DNA from: Enterococcus phoeniculicola ATCC BAA-412
GTDB lineage: Bacteria; Bacillota; Bacilli; Lactobacillales; Enterococcaceae
DNA length: 64,000 nucleotides
Direction of reading: 5' to 3'
Assembly: GCF_000407505.1 (NCBI RefSeq)
Contig: NZ_ASWE01000004.1
Span: forward strand, 425,305 to 489,304
Positions 42,232-50,640 of this stretch are shown here, piece by piece. How positions within the stretch are numbered: position 1 is the stretch's first letter; every line of letters starts with the position of its first letter. Both the position numbers and the translations under genes were made by a program. The notes below the pieces were generated by a model. That model did no database searches. It had not been told where the DNA came from and saw nothing but the letters and a program-made list of their open reading frames with translations.

Positions 42232-42352
42232 AATCGAAAAAGAAGTAAGAATGTACTTACGATAACCTCCTTTATATGGACTGCTGTAATAAAAAAGAGC
42301 TGTGCAGAGGAGTGAGTCACCATTGTGTCTTACTTCTTTTTTCTTGTTGCAG
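42232..42352 (+). terminator. Long-loop terminator after the GH4 gene
   Basis: AAAAAGAAGTAAGA (42237-42250) pairs perfectly with TCTTACTTCTTTTTT about 80 bases later. The loop also contains ACCTCC and GGAGTG segments that can pair. It is either a terminator or a structured RNA. Confidence 0.5.
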
Positions 42353-42441
42353 GATAAGAGAAAAAAAGTAAAGCGCATTCTTTGTAGTTTGGTCTGTTTT
42401 CCTATATCTTTGAAGAAAAGACGATGGAAGGATGGTTTATT

Positions 42442-43314
42442 ATGCCAAAATTTTCTCCTTGTTTGTGGTTTGATTCGGAGGCACTTGAAGCAGCTGAGCT
42501 TTACCTAGATGCATTTGAAGAAGGAGCACTTGGAACAATTTCTCATTATGTCGATGATTTGCATAAGCCTAAAGGAACAATTTTGACTGTGGAATTTACC
42601 ATTGCCAATCAAACATTTTTGGGGTTAAATGGGGGAATAGAATTTCAGTTTACTCCTGCAATTTCATTTTTTGTCGATTGTGAAACAGATGAACAGTTTA
42701 CACGTGTTTGGACCACACTTATTCGGCAGGGAAAGAAGCTAATGCCTGTACAAGAGTATCCATTTAGTAAAAAGTTTGGCTGGCTAGAAGATAAGTACGG
42801 TGTTTCTTGGCAAATCAATTTGAGTGGGAAAAAGCAATCGATAGCTCCAGCTTTTATGTTTCATGATGATGCGTATAAGAAGGCAGAAGAAGCGATGAAT
42901 TTTTGGATAGATACTTTTGGGAATGCACAGATTGAATCCTATGAAAGAAACGAAGACGGCTCTATTAAACAAGCACTTTTTTCTATCCATGGGCAACCGT
43001 TTCGAGTGATGGATAACGCGATGCATCACGAATTTGACTTTTCAATGGCAACCTCTTTTTCTGTTGATTGTAAGGATCAACAGGAGATTGATTATCTGTG
43101 GGAACGCCTGACCACAGATGGAAAAGAGTGGCCTTGTGGCTGGATGGAGGATAAATATGGTATTTGCTGGCAAACAGGAGGCGTGCTTTTAGAAAAATAT
43201 ACAGATACAACGGATGTCAAACGAGCAAATCGAGTGATGCAAGCGATGTATCAAATGAAAAAAATTGATTTATCTATTTTGAAAGACGCCTACGATGGAA
43301 GCGAACATCATTAA
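42442..43314 (+). CDS. PhnB-like double VOC-fold protein
   Basis: GGAAGGA before the ATG at 42442 supports this start. The 290-aa product is two tandem PhnB-type glyoxalase/VOC modules (about residues 1-135 and 140-265). Each has a PxxxF/FW start, an F-x-x-I/L-N-G type middle and a closing DKYGxxWQ (EDKYGVSWQINLS, EDKYGICWQTGG). Members are annotated as 3-demethylubiquinone methyltransferase-like, but that activity is not supported in ubiquinone-free bacteria. Such proteins often bind metals or small electrophiles. It is a single gene with no linked pathway. Confidence 0.82.
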   Translation: MPKFSPCLWFDSEALEAAELYLDAFEEGALGTISHYVDDLHKPKGTILTVEFTIANQTFLGLNGGIEFQFTPAISFFVDCETDEQFTRVWTTLIRQGKKLMPVQEYPFSKKFGWLEDKYGVSWQINLSGKKQSIAPAFMFHDDAYKKAEEAMNFWIDTFGNAQIESYERNEDGSIKQALFSIHGQPFRVMDNAMHHEFDFSMATSFSVDCKDQQEIDYLWERLTTDGKEWPCGWMEDKYGICWQTGGVLLEKYTDTTDVKRANRVMQAMYQMKKIDLSILKDAYDGSEHH

Positions 43315-43691
43315 TCTCTAAAATTCTTTATCCACTATAATTTTTATGTGGTAAAGTGACAGAAAAGTAGCAGGCTTGGGGTGAGCTAGGTGCATAATGA
43401 AAGAAAAGAGTTTTGGAAAGAGACAGTTACGAATTTTTTTAGAAATATATCGTTTCTTAATGGTGATACATTCAACCGACAGGCAAATACGGAGCTTTAT
43501 AGAAGAAAACAGACTCTGAGGAAGATAGAAAAAGAACGTAGGGAAAAGAGCAAGCTGTAAATTGGCTTGTTTTTTTTATTTCTGGGTTTGTGAGTTAGTT
43601 TTAATTATAGTAAACCTGTGAAACTAGGTCTTTGTTTATCCTCATTTTATCTATATAATAGAGCTATCGATGAATCAAGGAGCAAAATAAG
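43315..43691. other. Intergenic region before tetR
   Basis: A 40-codon open frame from 43398 has no proper ribosome site and is not called. CAAGC / GCTTG with T7 near 43551-43575 is a weak terminator. AAGGAGC before 43692 is the ribosome site of the next gene, with TATATAAT at about 43652-43659 as its -10. Confidence 0.35.
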
Positions 43692-44237
43692 ATGAACGTA
43701 ACGAAAAGAGCCTTGTCACAAGCGTTGAAAGAGTTGATGAATGACTATTCATTTGAAAAAATTACTATTCATGAGATTACGCAGAAAGCAGGTCTTTCAA
43801 GAAATACATTTTATTATCATTTTTCAGATATAAATGAGCTACTAGAGTGGACGTACGATAATGAAATTGTAAGCGGTCTAGAAACGTATGAGGATATACA
43901 TACGTGGAAAGAGGGTTTGCTGAGTGTCCTAAACTATACGGAGAAAAACCGTAGATTTTGTTTAAACACCTTTCATTCTGTAAATAGGGAACGACTTGAA
44001 ATATTCTTGTATGAGATTTGCTACGGTATGTTATTATCCATCATAGAAAGAGAATTTTCTGAGCTAGCTGATAAAAATGAGATAAAAAATCAAATAGCTG
44101 ATTTCTATGGACGAGCGATTGTCGCACAGGTGATACATTGGCTAACTACTCGATTAGAAGAACCAAAAGATCAATTTATCACAAGAGTAGAAGGTGTGAC
44201 AAAAGGAACAATCGAATTAATTATCCAAAATCACTAG
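43692..44237 (+). CDS. TetR-family regulator (DhaS-like)
   Basis: The 181-aa protein has an N-terminal HTH (residues 8-50: ALKELMNDYSFEKITIHEIT, QKAGLSRNTFYYHFSDINEL). The DhaS-like helical C-terminal domain follows (about 60-178, with IVAQVIHWLTTRLEEPKDQF). It resembles the frameshifted regulator at 16213. A terminator and 100 bases separate it from the DUF5692 gene downstream, which is its most likely target by position. Confidence 0.85.
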   Translation: MNVTKRALSQALKELMNDYSFEKITIHEITQKAGLSRNTFYYHFSDINELLEWTYDNEIVSGLETYEDIHTWKEGLLSVLNYTEKNRRFCLNTFHSVNRERLEIFLYEICYGMLLSIIEREFSELADKNEIKNQIADFYGRAIVAQVIHWLTTRLEEPKDQFITRVEGVTKGTIELIIQNH

Positions 44238-44242
44238 ATCTG

Positions 44243-44273
44243 TTGGGCAAAAGACTCCTTTTGCCCAATTTTT
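44243..44273 (+). terminator. Terminator after tetR
   Basis: TTGGGCAAAAG pairs perfectly with CTTTTGCCCAA around ACTC, followed by TTTTT. Confidence 0.92.
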
Positions 44274-44366
44274 GTGCATTCCTTCTTTTTTGTTTATATG
44301 AATTTTCTTTAAAATTCGTATGATGGACTTGTGTAGCAATTATTTAATTATTTAGGAGGAGTGTTT

Positions 44367-45281
44367 ATGTTTTTCTTTGAAAGCATGCCGTGGTATTCCG
44401 TGGTTATGTGGTTTGTGGTTGTTGGAGGACTTATGCTCATGAATGAATTAGCTCGAGCAAATAAGTGGGTTGCCATTATTTTATTTACAGCACTACCTAT
44501 CTGTTTAACAATTTTTGTTTGGCCAACAACGGCAGGTGCGGGAAGTAGTACAGGAACATGGTTTCATTGGGTCAAAGTTTATTCGGCTCTAGCTGGTTGT
44601 CTTGGATTTTTGGCTTTACGTTTTATTAAAGGGGCAGATAAGTACAAGCTGATGATGGCTTTTCCAGCACTTATTTTAGCAGTTAATATTATGGAAGCTG
44701 TAATTCGTGATTTTCAAGTCTACTCTTTGCAAGGGATGGTTGATGGTGTGTACATGCAAGGTGGCGTGTGGAACATCATGAATGGTGTAGCCGGAATCCT
44801 AAATATCCTGACGATTTCTGGTTGGATGGGTATCCAAATCAGTAAGGATAAACAAAAAGATATGGTGTGGGCCGATCAAATGTGGTTCTGGATTATTGCT
44901 TATGACTTGTGGAACTTTGCATACGTTTATAACTGTGTTTCTGATCATTCATTTTATGCAGGATTTGGATTATTAATGTCCTGTACAATTCCAGCATTTT
45001 TCATTAAAAAAGGTGCATGGCTGCAGCACAGAGCACAAACATTGGCTTTTTGGATGATGTTTACGATGTCATTTCCTGCTTTTGTAGGAGAATCAACTTT
45101 TGCAGTCAAGAGCTCTCATAATACGACTGCGTTATTTGTCTTAAGCTTTGTTTCATTGGCGGCAAATATGGCTGTGATGATCTATCATCTTTACAGAATC
45201 AAAACGAAAAAGAGAAATGTCTTCAAAGAAGAAGTTTATGCCGGCTTAAAAGCATTTGAAGAAGTAAAACAAAATAATTAA
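44367..45281 (+). CDS. DUF5692 family membrane protein
   Basis: AGGAGGA seven bases before the ATG at 44367 fixes the start; a GTG six bases upstream is in frame but too near the site. The 304-aa protein has about eight membrane helices and long aromatic segments (GTWFHWVKVYSALAGCLGFL, DLWNFAYVYNCVSDHSFYAG). It ends with a charged tail (RNVFKEEVYAGLKAFEEVKQ). It matches my memory of DUF5692, a family with no assigned function. It stands beside a TetR regulator, like a small efflux or stress gene. Confidence 0.65.
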   Translation: MFFFESMPWYSVVMWFVVVGGLMLMNELARANKWVAIILFTALPICLTIFVWPTTAGAGSSTGTWFHWVKVYSALAGCLGFLALRFIKGADKYKLMMAFPALILAVNIMEAVIRDFQVYSLQGMVDGVYMQGGVWNIMNGVAGILNILTISGWMGIQISKDKQKDMVWADQMWFWIIAYDLWNFAYVYNCVSDHSFYAGFGLLMSCTIPAFFIKKGAWLQHRAQTLAFWMMFTMSFPAFVGESTFAVKSSHNTTALFVLSFVSLAANMAVMIYHLYRIKTKKRNVFKEEVYAGLKAFEEVKQNN

Positions 45282-45292
45282 AGAAGGATAAA

Positions 45293-45331
45293 AGGCGAAA
45301 CGAATTCAAAAAAGAATTCGTTTCGCTTTCT
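45293..45331. terminator. Bidirectional terminator
   Basis: GCGAAACGAATTC and GAATTCGTTTCGC pair perfectly around AAAAAA, with A-rich and T-rich flanks. It separates the convergent DUF5692 and XRE genes. Confidence 0.9.
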
Positions 45332-45363
45332 TGTATAATGATGTGAAATCACGAGAAGTTTCT

Positions 45364-46401
45364 TTACTGATAGCTGTCTAAAAGTGCTAAGAATTCTGGT
45401 TCATTTTGTATAAAGGCTAATTCTGGATTACTGCGATAGTCTTTTAGATAAGAAATTGGGAATTTTGGTGTCTTTAGAGAATCTAGTTTATTTGTTATAT
45501 GCTGATAGACCAAAGATTTTGATGATAGAATAGGGTTTGAAAAGGCAGAAAATAATTGTTTAAGTAAAGCGATTGTTTCTTTTTTTGCTTTTTTATGTGT
45601 AGCAACTTCAAGCTTTAATGATAGTTGGTAAATGTCGGTAATTTCAAGTATTTCACTGAGCTTTATTACCTGAGAAATATAGAACTCTGCTAATGACAAA
45701 TTTTCTTCCTTTAAGGCATTGCGGACTAAAATGGAATAATCAACCATTAACATATTAGAAAGTTTTAAAATAGACTGTTCCGTTTTTGTATAGGTTTCGT
45801 TGATATCATCACTGTTTAAAGAAAGTAGTAAATCTAATGAACCAAATTCAATTTCTTCTTTTGTAAAACTATCTAACTGTGCAGTAGCTAAAGAAAGGTC
45901 TTTTTCTTTAAGTGAGAGATGAAAAAGGCTCTGTGTAGCAAGCTTGGCAATAGGTGCATCCTCACTATTTTTCAGCTCTTGCCAGAGCTGTTTTATTCTT
46001 TGTGCGATCTCAGGCTGCTTATCAGAAGGAAAGATAGAACTATTTGTTTGTAATTGAAAGGCACTGCTTAATTTCAAAAAATCGGAATGAGGATATTCCT
46101 TTAACTGTTCTTCAAGTAATGTTAAATAAGATTGCCAATCTGATTGTTCAACAAGAGGGTCAAGTTCACTAAAAAACTGATTGATTTCTTCTTTACTAAT
46201 AGAATTTTTAAACAGCAACAAACTATTCACATCTGTTTTCAACTGCTTTGCTAAGGCTGGAAGAAGTGTGATGTCAGGATAACTGACGCCATTTTCCCAT
46301 TTACTGACTGCAGGAGGCGTTACACCTAAGCTATTTGCCAGTTCTTCTTGTGTTAATCCAAGGGCTTTTCTTCTCTTTTGAATCTCTTCATGTAGTTTCA
46401 T
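45364..46401 (-). CDS. XRE-family regulator with a long helical C-terminus
   Basis: The 345-aa protein starts with a Cro/C1-type HTH (residues 1-60: LHEEIQKRRKALGLTQEELA, NSLGVTPPAVSKWENGVSYPDITLLPALAKQL). About 280 residues of helical, TPR-like sequence follow (LLEEQLKEYPHSDFLKLSSAF, LATQSLFHLSLKEKDLSLATAQL). This build is seen in Rgg/PlcR-like peptide-sensing regulators and in XRE proteins with helical tails. I cannot confirm peptide sensing. The ATG at 46401 is used because the upstream in-frame GTG at 46413 touches the AGGAG site. Confidence 0.82.
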   Translation of the reverse strand: MKLHEEIQKRRKALGLTQEELANSLGVTPPAVSKWENGVSYPDITLLPALAKQLKTDVNSLLLFKNSISKEEINQFFSELDPLVEQSDWQSYLTLLEEQLKEYPHSDFLKLSSAFQLQTNSSIFPSDKQPEIAQRIKQLWQELKNSEDAPIAKLATQSLFHLSLKEKDLSLATAQLDSFTKEEIEFGSLDLLLSLNSDDINETYTKTEQSILKLSNMLMVDYSILVRNALKEENLSLAEFYISQVIKLSEILEITDIYQLSLKLEVATHKKAKKETIALLKQLFSAFSNPILSSKSLVYQHITNKLDSLKTPKFPISYLKDYRSNPELAFIQNEPEFLALLDSYQ

Positions 46402-46789
46402 ACATTCACTCACTCCTTTATTTTATTATGTACTTTGTTTTTCATTTGTACAATTGACTATTTGTTTTCTTTTTCTTGAAGAACTTAACCAATAGTTAAA
46501 TAAAAGCTTTCTGGAAATAAAATAGTGATATGAATTTAATTTACGTTCTGATGAAATGTGACATCGGATTTATTATGTGAGTTTCTGATGAAGGAAATAC
46601 TGAAAAAACATCTAAAAGAGAAGAGGTCTATTTGCTTGAATACTTTTATATACAAACATCTGATAATTCTAGATATTCTAAAAAATGAAAAGGCAGATGT
46701 AAAAGAGCTGATAAACATATATTTTCTTATAAAATGGTAGATATCTTCATTAAACCGACTATCTTTTTACTTAGTGAAATGATAGTCTC
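46402..46789. other. Intergenic region between divergent XRE and efflux genes
   Basis: The left end has the XRE promoter and AGGAG site. A 60-codon frame at 46558-46740 lacks a ribosome site and is not called. CCGACTATC and GATAGTCTC near 46757-46789 can pair just before the efflux promoter, possibly as a terminator or operator. Confidence 0.3.
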
Positions 46790-46818
46790 TTGACATCTTT
46801 TTATTTAGGTGATAATCT
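46790..46818 (+). promoter_or_regulatory. SigmaA promoter of the efflux leader
   Basis: TTGACA and TAATCT are separated by exactly 17 bases. Transcription should start near 46825, about 28 bases before the leader terminator and 113 bases before the efflux gene ATG. Confidence 0.8.
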
Positions 46819-46852
46819 AAACAACGCTTAATGATTCATCGGAGGGCTTTAA

Positions 46853-46900
46853 AGCTGGATAAGATGATTGGGAATTTCCCAATGTCTTATCCAGCTTTTT
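46853..46900 (+). terminator. Leader terminator (putative attenuator) upstream of the efflux gene
   Basis: AGCTGGATAAGA pairs with TCTTATCCAGCT; inside, TTGGGAA pairs with TTCCCAA; TTTTTC follows. It lies between a good promoter and the efflux gene with nothing else to terminate, so it should act as an attenuator. A 26-codon ATG frame (46831-46911) runs through it. Confidence 0.7.
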
Positions 46901-46937
46901 CTTGTTTGTAACCCTAAAAAATAAGGAGGAGAATCAA

Positions 46938-48167
46938 ATGCAAAGAACTACAACTGGTACGTCTTTATGTCGTCCGCAAAAATATTTAGGAACAAAGGGG
47001 CTTATCTTACTGATTTCGTTGATGGGAATGTTTATTCCATTATCCATTGATTTATATTTGCCAGCGATGCCAGAAATGAGCACCTATTTTCAAACGACGT
47101 CATTAATGGTTAATCTTACTTTGCTTGCGTTTTATTTCTTTTTTGCAGTAGGTATTATTCTATTTGGCACGTTTAGTGATAAATATGGAAGAAAACCGAT
47201 TTTGTTTATTTGTCTATTTTTTTATATGACAGGTAGTCTGCTTTGTGCATTTGCTGGAACGATTCACGGTTTAATTGGATTTCGCATCATTCAAGCATTA
47301 GGTGCTGGTGGAGTGATGGCTATTTCCACAGCGCTGGTAAAAGATTGTTTTGAAGGGAAATTGAAAAGTAAAATACTAGCGGTTGTTCAAGCGATGGGTG
47401 TGTTGGCGCCTATGATCGCCCCTATTGCCGGAGCGTTAATTCTACGCGTGGCTAATTGGCGAGTAACTTTTGTTGTTTTAGCTGTGATTGGACTCTTAAC
47501 TTTTTTTGGTGTTCTTCTTTTTCAGGAAACGTTACGAATAGAAGATCGGTATCATGGGACAATCACAGGGTCATTAAAACAATTGATTGTTGTTGGGAAA
47601 AATAAAGGTTTCAGCAGTTTTCTATTCATTACAGCACTTATTGCAGCCCCTTATATGGCATATATCACCATGTCTTCTTATATTTATCAGTCGGTCTTTT
47701 TATTAAATGCTCAAAGCTATAGCTACTATTTTGCTGTGAATTCAGGACTAGCAGTTCTTGGCCCGATTCTTTATATACAATCCATTGGGAAACTTTCGCC
47801 AAAACGATTTACGTGGCTTTGTTTTACTATTGCATGTGTGAGTGGTCTCTGTGTTTTTTTATTTGGGAACTTCTCGCCATTAGTCTTTCTCATTTGTTTT
47901 GTCCCATTTACTTTAGTAGAAGGGGCAATCCGGCCCTTTAGTACAGATATTTTACTAGAACAACAAAAAGAAGATATTGGCGCAGCGTCCTCTTTGATTA
48001 ATGCGATACACACTATTTTAGGAAGTGTGGGTATGGTGTTAGGCTCATTAAGATGGGAAAATATGATTCATGGTCTAGGAATTTTAATGATAGGAATGAC
48101 GGCTGCAGCTCTAATTATTTGGCTTCTTGTATTAAAAAATAAGGTTGCGATAAAAGGGATAAACTAG
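46938..48167 (+). CDS. Bcr/CflA-type MFS drug efflux transporter
   Basis: The 409-aa major-facilitator protein has 12 helices. It carries the drug:H+ antiporter motifs: IDLYLPAMPEM in helix 1, loop motif A GTFSDKYGRKPILF, RIIQALGAGGVMAISTALVKDCFE and motif C-like VLAPMIAPIAGALI. This is the Bcr/CflA subfamily (bicyclomycin, chloramphenicol, sulfonamide efflux). AAGGAGGAG seven bases before the ATG at 46938 fixes the start. A strong terminator in its 5' leader suggests expression is turned on by attenuation relief, as known for several antibiotic-resistance genes in Bacillota. Confidence 0.9.
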   Translation: MQRTTTGTSLCRPQKYLGTKGLILLISLMGMFIPLSIDLYLPAMPEMSTYFQTTSLMVNLTLLAFYFFFAVGIILFGTFSDKYGRKPILFICLFFYMTGSLLCAFAGTIHGLIGFRIIQALGAGGVMAISTALVKDCFEGKLKSKILAVVQAMGVLAPMIAPIAGALILRVANWRVTFVVLAVIGLLTFFGVLLFQETLRIEDRYHGTITGSLKQLIVVGKNKGFSSFLFITALIAAPYMAYITMSSYIYQSVFLLNAQSYSYYFAVNSGLAVLGPILYIQSIGKLSPKRFTWLCFTIACVSGLCVFLFGNFSPLVFLICFVPFTLVEGAIRPFSTDILLEQQKEDIGAASSLINAIHTILGSVGMVLGSLRWENMIHGLGILMIGMTAAALIIWLLVLKNKVAIKGIN

Positions 48168-48662
48168 ACTAGGCGGATGATTTTAAAGTCATAGTTGAGA
48201 GATGCGATGTAACGATAAGTCACTTCTTGAATTTGGAATTATTTCCAAAGACTATCCTTATTCAAATTAACATAAACATACTTGAGTTATTGCTATTCAA
48301 CCTTATGTAATCAACTGGATGATGAGTCAATAGATTCTCTGTCAAGGACAGTCTTGAATAAATTGGACGAACGATTCAAGGATTGAGCTGAGATTTTGTA
48401 CTTCAACTTTCCTAAAACTTCCCATGAAATCCGGTGAGGTTAGTAAATTTTTATGAAAATCTGCCTATAGTTAGCTAAGTATAACCAAAAAAATAACGAA
48501 AACTGTGAATGCCCTAAAAATAGGTAGACACAGTTTTTTGAGCCTGAGCATGCCAAGTTTACCATCCATTGCTATTTTCATTGATTATGATAGGATGAAT
48601 ATAAGAAATTCACAAAGTAGAATTGTTTTAAATAAATATTTTTTGTGTGAGGAGGGAATTGG
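48168..48662. other. Intergenic region before the sigma-54 activator
   Basis: No gene is seen. A terminator lies at 48499-48539. The DNA between 48170 and 48490 has no clear structure. GTGAGGAGGG at 48647-48656 is the ribosome site of the activator gene. Confidence 0.4.
48499..48539 (+). terminator. Terminator
   Basis: AAAACTGTG pairs with CACAGTTTT around a 21-base loop, followed by more T. It probably ends read-through from the efflux gene. Confidence 0.7.
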
Positions 48663-50426
48663 ATGTTTGAAAAAACAAAAATGAAAACGTATACAAATGT
48701 GGACCCAGTAGCCAAGTGGATGACTAAAGAAGTAATTTATATAAGAGATAACGAAACAGTTAGTCGGGCAATCGATATTTTAGATAATCACACTATTTTT
48801 GGAATTCCAGTAGTAGATGAGGAACATCGCTTCTTAGGCTTAATGTCAAAGACCGTTATTATGAATTATATTTCTAATTCTTCAGTATTTAATCTTCCGG
48901 TTTCTCAAATTATGCTCGTTGAATGTGAAACGATTCATCCGGAGTCGTCGATTGATGAAGCTTCTGGTCTAAAAGGAGGCTGTTTGCCAGTCGTTGATGA
49001 AGCAGGCAGACTCGTTGGGATAATCACCCGAACGGATATTATTCGCGCAAATGCCTTTCGATTGGATGAAGCAAAAGAACAAGTCGATTATGCGGAAACC
49101 CTTAAATTAGTGCTTAATTCGGCTTATGAAGGAGTTGTGGTTGTCAATAGTGACGGATACATACAGGAAATTAATGAGTCTTACTGTCGGATTATTAATT
49201 GCCGTAGAGAGGAAGTTCTCGGACGAAATGTTGTTGAGGTCATTGAAAATACTCGATTAGATGTCATTGCAAAGACAGGAAGAGAAGAACGAGGACATAT
49301 TCAGCGAATTGCAGGACAGGATTTGGTGGTACACCGTATTCCAATTTTTCAAAATAAACGACCTGTGGGTGCAATTGGAATGTTGGTTTTCAAAGATATT
49401 TCTGAAATGAATGTCCTTTATAATCGAATTAACGTACAAAAACATCAGAGCAAGGAACGTCAACGATTAAAACAACAGGCATCTATTTTAGATGCGATTA
49501 TCGGTCAGTCTTCAGAAATAAAAGCAGCGAAAAAACGTGCAGCAAAAGCTGCTGCTTGTTCGTCTAATGTATTCATTACAGGGGCAAGTGGAACAGGAAA
49601 AGAAGTATTTGCAAAAGCAATTCATGAAATGAGCACATTTTCTGAAGGGAAATTTATTTGCGTGAATTGTTCAGCTATTCCTGAAAGTCTATTAGAATCA
49701 GAACTATTTGGCTATGAAGAAGGGGCATTTACGGATGCAAAGCGAGGAGGGAAACTTGGGAAATTTGAACTAGCTGATAAAGGAACCATCTTCCTTGATG
49801 AAATTGGTGATATGCCTTTTAGCATGCAAGCAAAGCTTTTACGTGTGATTCAAGAGCGAACTATCGAGAGAGTCGGCTCAACGGAACAAAAACGTGTCAA
49901 TGTCCGAATTATTACGGCGACCCATCGAGATTTGAAAAAAATGGTTGAAGAGGGAACCTTTCGAGAGGATTTATATTATCGAATTAATGTTATTTCATTA
50001 AAGCTACCTTCTTTAGCAGAGCGCAAAGAAGATATTTCATTATTTTTAACTAAAGGAATCGAAGAGTTTGTTCAACAATTTGGCTTTGAAAGAAAGCAGT
50101 TGTCTAGTGAAGCAACTGCATGTCTTGAAGCGTATCATTGGCCTGGAAACATTCGGCATCTGTTAAATGTCTGTGAATCATTGGTCGCATTGACTGATGG
50201 ACCACTCATAGGAGTGAACGATTTACCTATCGAAATTCAAGAGTACTATTATGAACAGACAATGTCTTTGAATGAAGCAAAGTTAAGCAAAGTTGAGCAG
50301 CAGGAAAAGGAACTAATACGTAAAAATTTACTACTATATAATGGCAATAAGACACTGGTATCGAAAGAATTAGGTATTCCAAGATCAACCTTCTACGAAA
50401 AAATTAAGAAATATGAATTAGTTTGA
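48663..50426 (+). CDS. Sigma-54-dependent activator with CBS and PAS domains
   Basis: This 587-aa activator has two CBS repeats (residues about 12-140), a PAS domain (about 145-255: LKLVLNSAYEGVVVVNSDGY), and the AAA+ sigma-54 interaction domain (about 280-520). The AAA+ domain has Walker A GASGTGKE, Walker B IFLDEIGDM and arginine finger FREDLYYRI. A Fis-type HTH ends the protein (NKTLVSKELGIPRSTFYEKIKK). The sigma-54-contacting loop reads GAFTDA (354-359) instead of GAFTGA. CBS domains suggest control by adenine nucleotides, PAS by a small ligand. It sits just upstream of a -24/-12 promoter and is its evident activator. Confidence 0.93.
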   Translation: MFEKTKMKTYTNVDPVAKWMTKEVIYIRDNETVSRAIDILDNHTIFGIPVVDEEHRFLGLMSKTVIMNYISNSSVFNLPVSQIMLVECETIHPESSIDEASGLKGGCLPVVDEAGRLVGIITRTDIIRANAFRLDEAKEQVDYAETLKLVLNSAYEGVVVVNSDGYIQEINESYCRIINCRREEVLGRNVVEVIENTRLDVIAKTGREERGHIQRIAGQDLVVHRIPIFQNKRPVGAIGMLVFKDISEMNVLYNRINVQKHQSKERQRLKQQASILDAIIGQSSEIKAAKKRAAKAAACSSNVFITGASGTGKEVFAKAIHEMSTFSEGKFICVNCSAIPESLLESELFGYEEGAFTDAKRGGKLGKFELADKGTIFLDEIGDMPFSMQAKLLRVIQERTIERVGSTEQKRVNVRIITATHRDLKKMVEEGTFREDLYYRINVISLKLPSLAERKEDISLFLTKGIEEFVQQFGFERKQLSSEATACLEAYHWPGNIRHLLNVCESLVALTDGPLIGVNDLPIEIQEYYYEQTMSLNEAKLSKVEQQEKELIRKNLLLYNGNKTLVSKELGIPRSTFYEKIKKYELV

Positions 50427-50458
50427 TTGAGTGTCCAGATTTGAGAAAATATTGACAG

Positions 50459-50486
50459 AAACGTTCGAAATACGGACGTTTTTTTC
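50459..50486 (+). terminator. Terminator after the sigma-54 activator
   Basis: AAACGTTCG pairs with CGGACGTTT (one G-U pair) around AAATA, followed by T-rich sequence. It separates the regulator from the operon it controls. Confidence 0.85.
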
Positions 50487-50509
50487 TTTGGTTAAAACAA
50501 ACAAATTTA

Positions 50510-50523
50510 TGAAAGCGCTAACT
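50510..50523. promoter_or_regulatory. Candidate CcpA cre site upstream of the sigma-54 promoter
   Basis: TGAAAGCGCTAACT matches TGWNANCGNTNWCA at 13 of 14 positions and lies 18 bases upstream of the -24 element. It could give catabolite repression, or be part of the activator site. Confidence 0.55.
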
Positions 50524-50541
50524 TGTCTAAGCTTTGCTATT

Positions 50542-50556
50542 TGGCACGCGACTTGC
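50542..50556 (+). promoter_or_regulatory. Sigma-54 (-24/-12) promoter
   Basis: TGGCACGCGACTTGC fits the consensus TGGCAC-N5-TTGC exactly, with GG and GC 12 bases apart. It lies 85 bases before the iron alcohol dehydrogenase gene and just after a sigma-54 activator gene. Confidence 0.95.
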
Positions 50557-50640
50557 TTATAACAATATGACAGACAGATTACTGCAGAATTTGTTTTGAA
50601 AGATTTATAGAAAGCCATTTTATTAGAGGAGGAACAAAAG

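Noticed and set aside
43398..43520. Rightward 40-codon open frame before tetR
   Set aside because: The upstream purines are weak and badly spaced, and the protein resembles nothing known.
46558..46740. Rightward 60-codon open frame
   Set aside because: There is no ribosome binding site and no recognisable features; on the opposite strand an equal-length frame exists, showing low stop density in this DNA.
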